A stretch of 64,000 bases of DNA from Paenibacillus aestuarii (GTDB taxonomy: Bacteria; Bacillota; Bacilli; Paenibacillales; NBRC-103111): the NCBI RefSeq assembly GCF_027789125.1, contig NZ_JAQFVF010000083.1:1-64000 (forward strand), written 5' to 3'. The notes under the pieces are model-generated. The model worked only from the letters and a program-made list of their open reading frames with translations. It was not told the origin of the DNA and ran no database searches. The position numbers and the translations under genes were made by a program. Below are positions 16,548 through 24,984 of the stretch, one piece after another (the stretch's first letter is position 1; each line of letters opens with the position of its first letter).

Positions 16548-19500
16548 ATGAACAAGAGAGGCGGTAAAATATTGAAGACGAGATGGAACAAAAAAGCTTC
16601 AGTATTCTTAGGGAGCATATTCATTCTTTCGCAAATTTTTTACGGACTGCCCACTTCCGTGAACGGGAGCGGGACCAAAGACAGCACTGCGGTGGAAGTT
16701 ACGTCATCGGCGTCTGCTTCCGAGGACAACAGTCTTCCTTTAGCGGATCCCGAAAGGATTGGTTTCGTAGGGCCATTGACCGGCGTTAGCGAGCCGCAAT
16801 TGGAAGCACGGGCGAGAAGCTCATTTGATTTCGACTGGAAGTTTCAATTAGGCGGTGGAGAAAATCTCCAGAGTTCCGATGTGAACGATTCGGGCTGGAG
16901 AACCCTCAACCTTCCCCATGATTGGAGTATTGAAGGGGAGTACTCGGACCAAAATGCTACGGGCGCTGCCGGAGGCTATTTACCGTCCGGTGTAGGCTGG
17001 TACAGGAAGACATTTGAAGGATCGCTAGCCTGGGAAGGGAAAAAGGTTTCGATTGAATTCGACGGTGTTTATATGAACAGCGACGTTTGGCTTAACGGTC
17101 AAAAACTCGGCAACAGGCCGTACGGATACAGCAGCTTTGCCTACGACCTAACACCTTACTTGAAACCTGGGAAAAATGTAATAGCCGTTAGAGTAGACAA
17201 CTCGAAAGCCCCAAGCGGCCGTTGGTATACAGGCGCGGGGATTTACAGACATACTTGGCTGACTGTAACGAATACTGAGCATATCGCGCATTGGGGGACG
17301 TATGTAACAACTCCGGAAATTACTGATAGCAGCGCTTTAGTAAACATTAAGACTACCGTGCAAAACGATAGATCTTCTTCTGCGAATGCTACAGTGTTAT
17401 CGAAAATCATCGATGCCGCAGGCAACGAAGTGGGACGTGCTGAGTCAACCCTACAGCCCCAGTCTGCAGGAGGAAGCACTGAAGTTGAACAGAGCGTTTC
17501 GATTTCCAATCCGCATTTATGGTCAACCGATGATCCGTACCTTTATAGTGTAAAATCTTACTTGGAAGAAAATGGGGAAATCTTGGATGACTATTCCACT
17601 AGCTTTGGCGTGCGTTATTTAAAATTTGATGCGAATACCGGCTTTTCACTCAATGGAATTCCTATGAAAATTCAAGGTATGGCTCTTCATCATGATGCCG
17701 GACCCGTTGGAGCGGCAGTGCCCGACAAGGTACTGGAAAGGCGCCTCAAGCTTCTTAAAGAAATGGGTGTCAATGCCATTCGCACTAGTCATAATCCGAT
17801 GGCTCCGGAATTTTACAGCCTGTGCGATCGTCTAGGTTTGATGGTATTGGATGAGGCCTTTGACGGGTGGGAAACGCCGAAAGCTTCTTACGACTACGGT
17901 CTTTATTTTAATGCATGGTGGGACAAGGATTTGGGGGACATGATTCGAAGAGACAGGAATCATCCCAGTGTGATTCTATGGAGTATAGGTAATGAAGTGG
18001 CGGGATCCACAGTGGCGACTGCGACAAAACTTCGGGATCTGGTTCACCAACTGGATCCTACTCGGCCTGTAACCCAAGCGGTTATAGGGGATAATACGAT
18101 ACGGGCGGTATCGGATGTAGCCGGCTTTAATAATGGTTCCAGTTTCACAACGGGAGCAGTTGACAGCTACCACCAGGCACATCCCAGCCAGCCGCTCCTT
18201 GCTACTGAGTATCCACATACTTACCAGACGAGGGGCGAATACCATACGCGCGGTCAAATCAATTTAACGCCGAACGAACTGTTTCCCGACGTGCCGCAAC
18301 AATACGATTCTTCGTATGACATTGTTACTAACGGAGAGCTTTCGAATAGGGATGCTTGGCAATTTGTCAAAGACCGTCCCTATCTAATGGGCTTCTTTAA
18401 ATGGACCGGTTTTGACTATATCGGAGAATCAAATTACAAGTGGCCTGCCCGGTTTCGGGGGAAAGGGGAGTTCGATTTGGCGGGATTCCCTAAGGATATC
18501 TACTACTTTTACAAGAGCCAGTGGACGAATGAGCCGGTTATTCATATTCTTCCTGATTGGACCCATCCGGGAATGGAAGGGAAGACACTGCCTGTGTGGG
18601 TGTATACCAATAGCGATAGCGTCGAGCTTTTCTTAAACGGCAAATCGCTTGGCGAAAAGCAAATGACGGACGCTATGTATCTGTCCTGGGACGTACCTTA
18701 CACCCCGGGAGAGCTTAGAGCGGTAGGGAAGAAAAAAGCGAGCGACGGCAGCACGCAAACTTTAACGGATACGGTCGTAACTGCATCTAATCCCGCGAGA
18801 ATTAACCTGTATGCGGATAACACATCCTTAGCTCCGGATGGCCGGGATGTAAGCCATCTTGCATTTGAGGTTACCGATGATAATGGCAATTTTGTACCGA
18901 ACGACAATGATATGATTAAGTTTTCATTCGTCGGTCCTGTAACAAACATGGGGATGGAGAACGGTGATCCTCTTGACCTTACTCCACATAAGGTGAATTA
19001 TCGGAAAGCTTTTAATGGCCTTGGGCTTGGAATTATGCAGTCTACACAAGAAACCGGCGATATTGAGGTCATTGCCGGAGGGATTTTAAGCAACAGTCGA
19101 GATAAGGATCAGCCTACGGTGACTATCGATGTGCAGAGAATTGCTTTAAGGGGGAGCCTGAAGGAAAGAAACCTGAAAATTTATTACACCACCGATGGAT
19201 CTGAGCCCAGCAATCGATCACAGCCCTATACCGGAGCGATAACAGTCAATAAAGGCGCCATAGTACAAGCGGCAGTATTTGACGCTGATGCGAAATTATT
19301 GACGCTGGGTGACGATAAGACGTCATTGGTGCAGGCGATAACCGATGCACATAACCTTGACCCGAATGACTTTGCGTCAAGTGCATGGGCAGTCATACAA
19401 GCGTCGCTGCGGCAGGCTGCTAGTGTCAATGAAAATTCGAACGCCACTCAGGAATTGATCGATCAAGCGACTGAGGCTTTACAGTCAGCCATGGATACGA

Positions 19501-20954
19501 ATCTAAGGTGGATACGAATTGAGGATTCGGAAACAACATTAACGGAAGGATCCCCACTCCATAAATTTTTCTATTACTCAACGAATAATTCGTGGGTAAA
19601 CGACGGTCAACACACCTACGACAATCCGAAAAGAACAGCAAATGATTATGTAACTATTACGTTTATTGGTACTGAAATTGAACTATTTTCCGATAGCAGC
19701 AGAAATGAAGGACTTGCCAAGGTTTCTATTGACGGCGGAGCTGAAGTGGATGTAGACGAATATTACGATATAGCCGGCTCTCCCGGACTTACGGGAAGAC
19801 TCGTCTATACGAGCCCGGACCTGCCGTACGGACCACACACCTTAAAAATAAGATGTGCTAATCAGTCGACGGGAAATTCAAATAATCGCAGTATCAATGT
19901 CGACTATGTTAAAGTTAGAAAGTTTGACCCGAATGATCAAACTCCGCCAGGGGAAGTAAGTAACTTGACGGCTGCTCCTGGAGATGGTCAGGTTACTTTG
20001 AATTGGACTGATCCTGCTGACCAAGATGTTAAAGGGATCAACATTTCAGAAGGAACCGGCAGCGTCAATTCTGTCCGTATACAGCCTGGACAACAGACAG
20101 TTACTATTACAGGTTTAACCAACGGGAGATCGTATAGTTTTAAAGTTTCCTCCGTGGACGCTTCAGGCAATGAATCAGCGGGCATAACGGTTCAAGCGAC
20201 TCCTTATATCGATTCAACAGCACCCGTTACCATTGCATCTCTGGAGCCGCTGGAACCGAATGGATCGAACGGTTGGTACACTACAGACGTTACGATCACG
20301 CTGACGGCCTCCGACGATCTATCTGGCGTTGCCAATACACAATATAGCATTGACAACGGGCAGAATTGGATCAGTTTCATAAACCCTATTTCCATTACAC
20401 AAGATGGCTTAAATACGATCGAGTACCGCAGTAAGGACAGGGTTGGAAATATAGAGGCGGCAAAAACGCTTATTTTACCGATCGATAAAACGGTCCCTAC
20501 AGTTTCGTTCTCGGTATATGAAGGGAAGGAATACTGGATAGATCAAACAATAACGATTTCTTGTGAAGCAACCGACACAGGTTCGGGCATAGCAACCTCT
20601 ACCTGCAAAAACATTGCGGCTCCTGCCTACTCGTTTACTCTCGGCGCTAATTCTGTTTCTGCATCGGCGACGGATGCAGCAGGAAATCCGAGCAGCGCCA
20701 CGCTTCGTTTTGCAGTCAAAGTATCATTAGAAAGCTTGAAAGGCTTAGTCAATCAGTTCTTGTCGGATAATCACACTGGTATTGCGAATTCTTTGACGGA
20801 AAAGCTGGACAATGCGATGATGGAGGAGGGGCCCTCGCGGGAAGGAAAGCTTCGTGCATTCGCAAACGAAGTATCCGCCCAAAGTGGTAAAGCCTTGAAG
20901 GCCGAATATGCAGAAGCTCTCATCCGTTTGGCTGATTCATTAATCTCATCATGA
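16548..20954 (+). CDS. Secreted multidomain GH2 glycoside hydrolase
   Basis: A 1468-residue exported glycosidase, probably beta-galactosidase or beta-glucuronidase-like. Order: signal peptide (KKASVFLGSIFILSQIFYG); GH2 sugar-binding domain from about 90 (NLPHDWSIEGEYS); Ig-like domain; TIM barrel with acid/base Glu483 (LWSIGNEV) and nucleophile Glu554 (LATEYPHT); DUF4982-like Ig domain; a GH2 C-terminal domain; chitobiase-C-like YYTTDGSEPSN; FIVAR-like helices; a beta-sandwich (possible CBM); fibronectin III about 1130-1220; Ig-like repeats; C-terminal FIMAH-like helices. No sortase motif. The ATG has no ribosome site; a TTG at 16572 has AGAGGCGG before it and may be the real start. It likely releases the sugar used by the upstream operon. 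Confidence 0.9.
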   Translation: MNKRGGKILKTRWNKKASVFLGSIFILSQIFYGLPTSVNGSGTKDSTAVEVTSSASASEDNSLPLADPERIGFVGPLTGVSEPQLEARARSSFDFDWKFQLGGGENLQSSDVNDSGWRTLNLPHDWSIEGEYSDQNATGAAGGYLPSGVGWYRKTFEGSLAWEGKKVSIEFDGVYMNSDVWLNGQKLGNRPYGYSSFAYDLTPYLKPGKNVIAVRVDNSKAPSGRWYTGAGIYRHTWLTVTNTEHIAHWGTYVTTPEITDSSALVNIKTTVQNDRSSSANATVLSKIIDAAGNEVGRAESTLQPQSAGGSTEVEQSVSISNPHLWSTDDPYLYSVKSYLEENGEILDDYSTSFGVRYLKFDANTGFSLNGIPMKIQGMALHHDAGPVGAAVPDKVLERRLKLLKEMGVNAIRTSHNPMAPEFYSLCDRLGLMVLDEAFDGWETPKASYDYGLYFNAWWDKDLGDMIRRDRNHPSVILWSIGNEVAGSTVATATKLRDLVHQLDPTRPVTQAVIGDNTIRAVSDVAGFNNGSSFTTGAVDSYHQAHPSQPLLATEYPHTYQTRGEYHTRGQINLTPNELFPDVPQQYDSSYDIVTNGELSNRDAWQFVKDRPYLMGFFKWTGFDYIGESNYKWPARFRGKGEFDLAGFPKDIYYFYKSQWTNEPVIHILPDWTHPGMEGKTLPVWVYTNSDSVELFLNGKSLGEKQMTDAMYLSWDVPYTPGELRAVGKKKASDGSTQTLTDTVVTASNPARINLYADNTSLAPDGRDVSHLAFEVTDDNGNFVPNDNDMIKFSFVGPVTNMGMENGDPLDLTPHKVNYRKAFNGLGLGIMQSTQETGDIEVIAGGILSNSRDKDQPTVTIDVQRIALRGSLKERNLKIYYTTDGSEPSNRSQPYTGAITVNKGAIVQAAVFDADAKLLTLGDDKTSLVQAITDAHNLDPNDFASSAWAVIQASLRQAASVNENSNATQELIDQATEALQSAMDTNLRWIRIEDSETTLTEGSPLHKFFYYSTNNSWVNDGQHTYDNPKRTANDYVTITFIGTEIELFSDSSRNEGLAKVSIDGGAEVDVDEYYDIAGSPGLTGRLVYTSPDLPYGPHTLKIRCANQSTGNSNNRSINVDYVKVRKFDPNDQTPPGEVSNLTAAPGDGQVTLNWTDPADQDVKGINISEGTGSVNSVRIQPGQQTVTITGLTNGRSYSFKVSSVDASGNESAGITVQATPYIDSTAPVTIASLEPLEPNGSNGWYTTDVTITLTASDDLSGVANTQYSIDNGQNWISFINPISITQDGLNTIEYRSKDRVGNIEAAKTLILPIDKTVPTVSFSVYEGKEYWIDQTITISCEATDTGSGIATSTCKNIAAPAYSFTLGANSVSASATDAAGNPSSATLRFAVKVSLESLKGLVNQFLSDNHTGIANSLTEKLDNAMMEEGPSREGKLRAFANEVSAQSGKALKAEYAEALIRLADSLISS

Positions 20955-20985
20955 AAATATAAATTATCGTAATATTGGTATTTTT

Positions 20986-21046
20986 CCCCCTTCAGGGAAA
21001 ATAGGTAAGCTCCACTCACTGGCCTATTAACCTGGAGGGGATTTTT
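20986..21046 (+). terminator. Terminator after GH2 gene
   Basis: Interrupted long stem (CCCC...AGG...AATAGG with CCTATT...CCT...GGGG) followed by ATTTTTC, about 30 bases after the GH2 stop. Confidence 0.6.
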
Positions 21047-21087
21047 CATTCGGGTTCGAACGTTTCGGTTTGTTGAGATCCGTGTCC

Positions 21088-21210
21088 CTGAGTAAAGATT
21101 TAAAGTCTTTCATCTTCAATTGCTGCAATTAGGTAATTGGGGTCATATACCGAACGCTCTGCGAAATGATTTGCTGAATTGGGCAGGTCCACACCGACTT
21201 CTGAGAAGAG
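21088..21210 (-). pseudogene. Remnant of an AraC-family DNA-binding domain
   Basis: Leftward, two frames together give pieces of an AraC domain: SEVGVD in one frame, then SQSVRYMTPIT, a stop and LQQLKMKD in another. They match SKYVGVDRTHFSKSFRKSF and VTPVQYLQQLKMKT of the intact regulator at 8074, and the DNA itself is visibly similar. The gene is broken by a frameshift and a stop. From 21211 to 21617 no other gene could be identified. Confidence 0.65.
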
Positions 21211-21617
21211 CAACACTCCTGCTCAATCGCTCTCGCTTGGGTGCTCGCCCAAAAGCCGTGGATTGTTCCGATACCTGGAACACGCAAATTAGACCGCTTA
21301 GAGGAAAATCTTGCAGCAGTTAATGTTGAATTGACTTCTGCAAAGAGAGCCGGTAAATAAGAGGGTAATAGGCCATACGCTGCGAAACGGCGATGCTTTT
21401 CTAGGAGGGATGGACTCGGAACGACTTTGGACGAAGACTTCATTCTGGTTAAAAGACCGGGGCTGCAGCCGCAACCTCCCAATAAATAATAAACAATATG
21501 TATTAATTTGTTTAATAATCAACAATTCGCTTTCTTTTAACCATTGAAAACTGCTTGGTTCCATTTATAATTTTAAACAGATGTTGATTAAACATAACGC
21601 GTTAAATAAATTGCCCC

Positions 21618-21708
21618 CTTTCATGCTAACGAAGTGAGTGATGCTCTTTTTGCCTTCGGTATCGCTACCTTAGTTGGTTCCAAGCTCGGCGGAATCAAAG
21701 ACAAATGA
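21618..21708 (+). pseudogene. Possible fragment of an MFS transporter
   Basis: One frame reads NEVSDALFAFGIATLVGSKL, then GGIKDK and a stop, which looks like a membrane segment and cytoplasmic loop of a major facilitator transporter. Only about 27 residues remain and the frame overlaps the start assigned to the decarboxylase remnant. Weak assignment. Confidence 0.3.
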
Positions 21709-22149
21709 AGTCAACGAGGTTTTCAAAGCAAGAAAAATTGCATTGCCGCTTGAGAGCCAAACACAAACTGAAGAAAATACTCAGTTTGATAAGGGGCTTG
21801 CTGTACAGGTAGAGATCTTTGGTGATCATACAACAATGCGTGAAAATGCTCCGAAAAACCAAAAACACATACAGGATTATCTTTCTTATTTCTGTTTTGG
21901 GGACTTCTGTACGCGCGGAGGACTGGGTTTGCAAACACGGGAACTATTGACACTCTGTATCGTAAGTAGTTTGGGTGGTGCAGAAGGTCAAGTGAAGGCG
22001 CACGTACTAGCTAACAAAATGTGGGCAATGACAAAGAAACCTTGATTACGGCTATCACCCACTGCCTCCCGTATATAGGCTTTCCGAGAACGCTGAACGC
22101 ATTAGCATGCGTGAATGAAATTATTCCTGAAATTGAAGAAAAGAAATAA
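21674..22149 (+). pseudogene. Carboxymuconolactone decarboxylase-family gene, frameshifted
   Basis: The first frame gives ENAPKNQKHIQDYLSYFCFG, TRGGLGLQTRELLTLC and GGAEGQVKAHVLAN, then goes off-frame and stops at 22045. The reading continues from about 22019 as NVGNDKETLITAITHCLPYI, GFPRTLNALACVNEI to a TAA at 22149. Two bases seem to be missing near 22016-22018 compared with the family (one codon between HVLAN and NVGND). CMD-type proteins are small peroxidase/decarboxylase-like enzymes. The short functional half may still be made, but the conserved C-terminus is lost. Confidence 0.75.
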
Positions 22150-22177
22150 ATATCACAGTGCAAAGGAGACAAAAAAC

Positions 22178-23041
22178 ATGTTTAACGAAACATACAAACT
22201 TTCAAATGGTTTAGAAATTCCAAAATTAGGTCTTGGTACTTGGCTTATTAAAGATGAGCAGGCATCACAGGCAGTGCGTGATGCGGTATTTATCGGATAT
22301 CGCCATATTGATACTGCGCAGGCTTATATGAATGAAGCTAGTGTAGGTGAAGGAATTCGTTCTTGCGGTGTCGCAAGAGAAGAACTTTTCATCACGACAA
22401 AGGTTGCTGCAGAAGTAAAGAATTACGATGCTGTTACCCAGTCCATTAATGAGTCTTTAGCAAAAATGGGACTGGATTACATTGACCTATTGATTATCCA
22501 CAGTCCACAGCCTTGGAAGGAGTTCCGTGCGGAGAACCGTTACTTCGAGGAAAACAAAGTAGCATGGAAAGCCATGGAGGAAGCTTATAAGACAGGCAAA
22601 GTAAAGGCAATCGGCCTTTCTAACTTCCTTCAGGATGATGTAGAGAATATTCTAGCAAGCTGTGAGATCAAGCCTATGGTCAATCAGATACTGGCACATG
22701 TGAGCAACACTCCTTTGGAGCTTATTGAATTCTGCCAGAAGAATGACATCCTGGTAGAGGCATATTCACCAATTGCACACGGTGCAGTCCTTGATCATGC
22801 AGAAGTTAAGGTAGTAGCTGATAAGTATGGAGTCTCTGTTGCTCAGCTTTGCCTACGTTATGATATACAGCTTGGTCTTGTAGTCATTCCTAAGACGGCA
22901 AATCCAGATCACATGAGAATCAATGCAGAACTTGATTTTGTTATCAGCGATGCAGATATGGAAACTTTAAAGAATGTAGATCACATCCAAAATTATGGTG
23001 AGCATAGCTTCTTCCCGGTATTCGGCGGAACATTAAAGTAA
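22178..23041 (+). CDS. Aldo/keto reductase
   Basis: A 287-residue NADPH-dependent carbonyl reductase of the AKR5-like group. Visible features: IGYRHIDTAQAYMNEASVGE (catalytic Asp and Tyr), LFITTKV (Lys), DYIDLLIIHSPQPW (His), KAIGLSNF, and VIPKTANPDHMRIN for NADP binding. AAAGGAG lies eight bases before the ATG at 22178; the longer frame upstream belongs to the decayed CMD gene. The pairing with a CMD-type gene is common in Bacillota and Clostridia. Confidence 0.93.
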   Translation: MFNETYKLSNGLEIPKLGLGTWLIKDEQASQAVRDAVFIGYRHIDTAQAYMNEASVGEGIRSCGVAREELFITTKVAAEVKNYDAVTQSINESLAKMGLDYIDLLIIHSPQPWKEFRAENRYFEENKVAWKAMEEAYKTGKVKAIGLSNFLQDDVENILASCEIKPMVNQILAHVSNTPLELIEFCQKNDILVEAYSPIAHGAVLDHAEVKVVADKYGVSVAQLCLRYDIQLGLVVIPKTANPDHMRINAELDFVISDADMETLKNVDHIQNYGEHSFFPVFGGTLK

Positions 23042-23088
23042 ACAACAGATGAGGAATATAACAAATTAAAATAATAGTTGAGTATACG

Positions 23089-23117
23089 AAAAGCCCTTTT
23101 ATACAGGGCTTTTTTTC
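23089..23117 (+). terminator. Terminator of aldo/keto reductase gene
   Basis: AAAAGCCC / GGGCTTTTTTT stem and T-run 48 bases past the stop. The remaining gap to 23402 contains only a short inverted repeat ATCGAGC / GCTCGAT at 23313-23337 and no gene that I recognise. Confidence 0.88.
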
Positions 23118-23402
23118 GCTTTACGATGTGCTCTTATATAAAAAAAGAGTGAGTTTGATTTGATTGTTGTTACTTAAACGAATCCACATAAATTTGGCTG
23201 ATCCAGCGATCGAATCGCTAATGGGCAGAGCGAGGTGAAGATGAAAAGCCATCCGCATGGGGAGTATCCTCCCAACATGCTGGAACTCCTAACCAACCAT
23301 CAATCCCTTGCCATCGAGCGCTGATAAAATGCTCGATCAGTATTTTCATTAATTAATATACAAGTTAAAGGGTACGCTAAGTAGCAAAAGGAGCGTGCGA
23401 AC

Positions 23403-23930
23403 ATGAATATCATGGAAGTACTTAATGATGCGATAAAGCCGTTTCTCGATGGTGAAAAGCCCCCTTTGAACGTCGGGGAAGTCATGAATCTATGGTTTTA
23501 TTTGACTGCAACGGAGCAGACAATGCGCGGCGAACAAGTCTCTTTTAATATTGTTCAAGACGAGGAGCTTAGGGATAAGCTGCAAGTTGTTATCAACGAT
23601 GTGCATCGGCCGATATTTTTGGAGTTAACTGAGTTTTTAAAAGCAGAAGGTGTCCCGCTGCCGGAAGCATCGCCGGATAAACCGATAGGGGATTTCCGGA
23701 GTGGCCCGGAGGGCTCCAAATTATCGGATGAGGAAGTAGCTAACCTTCTCAGCTTCAATATTGTGCTCGGCATTAATTATGCTTGCCGTGGAATGACGGA
23801 GTCTGTCAGGCCGGATGTGGCTGCCATGTTTGCCAGGTTTCAGATGAAGAAGTTAACGTTCTCCCTCCTGTTAAAGGATATGATGATGAAAAAAGGGTGG
23901 TTAAAAGCACCTCCGTATTATAGGCCCTAG
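23403..23930 (+). CDS. DUF3231-family protein, second copy
   Basis: A 175-residue helical protein of the same family as the gene at 6333. Similar landmarks: KPPLNVGEVMNLWFYLTATE near the start, VPLPEASPDKP in the middle, SKLSDEEVANLLSFNI and the C-terminal MKKGWLKAPPYY. The two proteins are clearly diverged paralogues rather than a recent duplication. Function unknown; the family is common in spore-formers. AAAGGAGC precedes the ATG. Confidence 0.85.
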   Translation: MNIMEVLNDAIKPFLDGEKPPLNVGEVMNLWFYLTATEQTMRGEQVSFNIVQDEELRDKLQVVINDVHRPIFLELTEFLKAEGVPLPEASPDKPIGDFRSGPEGSKLSDEEVANLLSFNIVLGINYACRGMTESVRPDVAAMFARFQMKKLTFSLLLKDMMMKKGWLKAPPYYRP

Positions 23931-24306
23931 GTCGTTGGAGGCTAGGCTTATCGTCCGCATATTTGTGTCGTTAAATGTCCGATGAAACAAAAGTGCCTAC
24001 ATAATCCTTCATGAGAAAGCTTGAGCAATCAATTTTTAGGATTCACGGAATGGTTAGGAGCATGATCAAAGTCGTTACAGCACCAGATTATTTTGGAAGT
24101 AGAAACCTTAGCGAAGGCGCGGGGAGCGTTCTTTTTTTTAAACTACCCATGAAAGAACGATTTAACTTTGAAGCTCTTTGATGCAAAACGGCTGGCATAC
24201 AGCTAAATTTAACACCGAAGGGGAACCAAACCATCTATATCGTATTCAAGGGATCGTTATATCGGGAACCTGGATAAAATAATTTACTCGAATAGTGGTA
24301 AATGTG
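23931..24306. other. Gene-poor stretch
   Basis: About 375 bases between the DUF3231 gene and the convergent eCIS-linked pair. No frame could be matched to a family and no repeat was noted. It is the left border of the injection-system locus. Confidence 0.4.
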
Positions 24307-24348
24307 AAAAGCGGCCTCTGAGAGCTATCTCTCGGAGACCGCTTTTTT
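24307..24348. terminator. Bidirectional terminator at left end of eCIS locus
   Basis: AAAAGCGGCCTCTGAGAG / CTCTCGGAGACCGCTTTTTT stem with T-runs on both strands. It overlaps the stop codon of the leftward SUKH-like gene. Confidence 0.8.
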
Positions 24349-24970
24349 ATTTGGGCACAAACCATGTATCCTCATAATCATCGAAGAGTCGGCTTGCTCC
24401 CTGACGGAATGCTTTAGCTTCAGGATTATCGGCTGTTTCTCGTGACAGTGCTTGGATCCAGTACCAATAACCGCGTGACACCAGCAATCGCTCCAAGTAC
24501 TCCGTGAAGCTATAGCGCGTGTTGACGGAAGCTTCTCCGAAATAATGAAAATAGACCGTTGATTCAGCAGGCTTCTGAGGCCTCACCTTAAACGCTGCGC
24601 ATGCCTCCGTTACAAAATGATCAAATGGTTTCACCGCTTGGTATTTTGTATCCGGGCGGGGTTCCGGAAACCAGGTCGCCCCTTGCCAACTGCCAAATAC
24701 CTGGCGAATCGGCAAGATGCGAATAGTCCCCCTATCGTTGCTTATGGGATTGGGTTCGTTCATATGCCACTCAATGGTGAGTCCATTCATTGCTTCGTAG
24801 AACGATTGGCAGCCTTCTGGAAGAACACCATGGCATTGTTCCTTGGCAAACTCCATATCCTCCAGGGGAGCAGGCGGATTGAACACAGCCTGGGTTACCC
24901 TAATTCGGGGGTCAGCTTGCAATTTGTCAACCATTGTCATGAAGCCTTCTTTCCATTTGCGCTGATGCAT
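24347..24970 (-). CDS. SMI1/KNR4 (SUKH)-like protein, candidate immunity protein
   Basis: A 207-residue soluble protein. GVLPEGCQSFYEAMNGLTIE and IRILPIRQVFGSWQ fit the start of SUKH domains, where a Leu-Pro turn leads into a helix and then G-hydrophobic strands; FHYFGEASVNTRYSFTEYLE fits the distal half. SUKH proteins commonly neutralise nuclease and other polymorphic toxins. The gene begins 14 bases after the stop of the candidate eCIS cargo gene on the same strand, the usual toxin-immunity layout. Fold assignment is moderate, and the immunity role is inferred from position. An in-frame ATG slightly downstream could also serve as start. Confidence 0.55.
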   Translation of the reverse strand: MHQRKWKEGFMTMVDKLQADPRIRVTQAVFNPPAPLEDMEFAKEQCHGVLPEGCQSFYEAMNGLTIEWHMNEPNPISNDRGTIRILPIRQVFGSWQGATWFPEPRPDTKYQAVKPFDHFVTEACAAFKVRPQKPAESTVYFHYFGEASVNTRYSFTEYLERLLVSRGYWYWIQALSRETADNPEAKAFRQGASRLFDDYEDTWFVPK

Positions 24971-24984
24971 GCTAGGACCTCAGT

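Noticed and set aside
21211..21482. Possible SAF-like or enzyme fragment (VKRPG-type pattern) downstream of the AraC remnant
   Set aside because: The match is a few residues only and frames are interrupted; not enough for any assignment.
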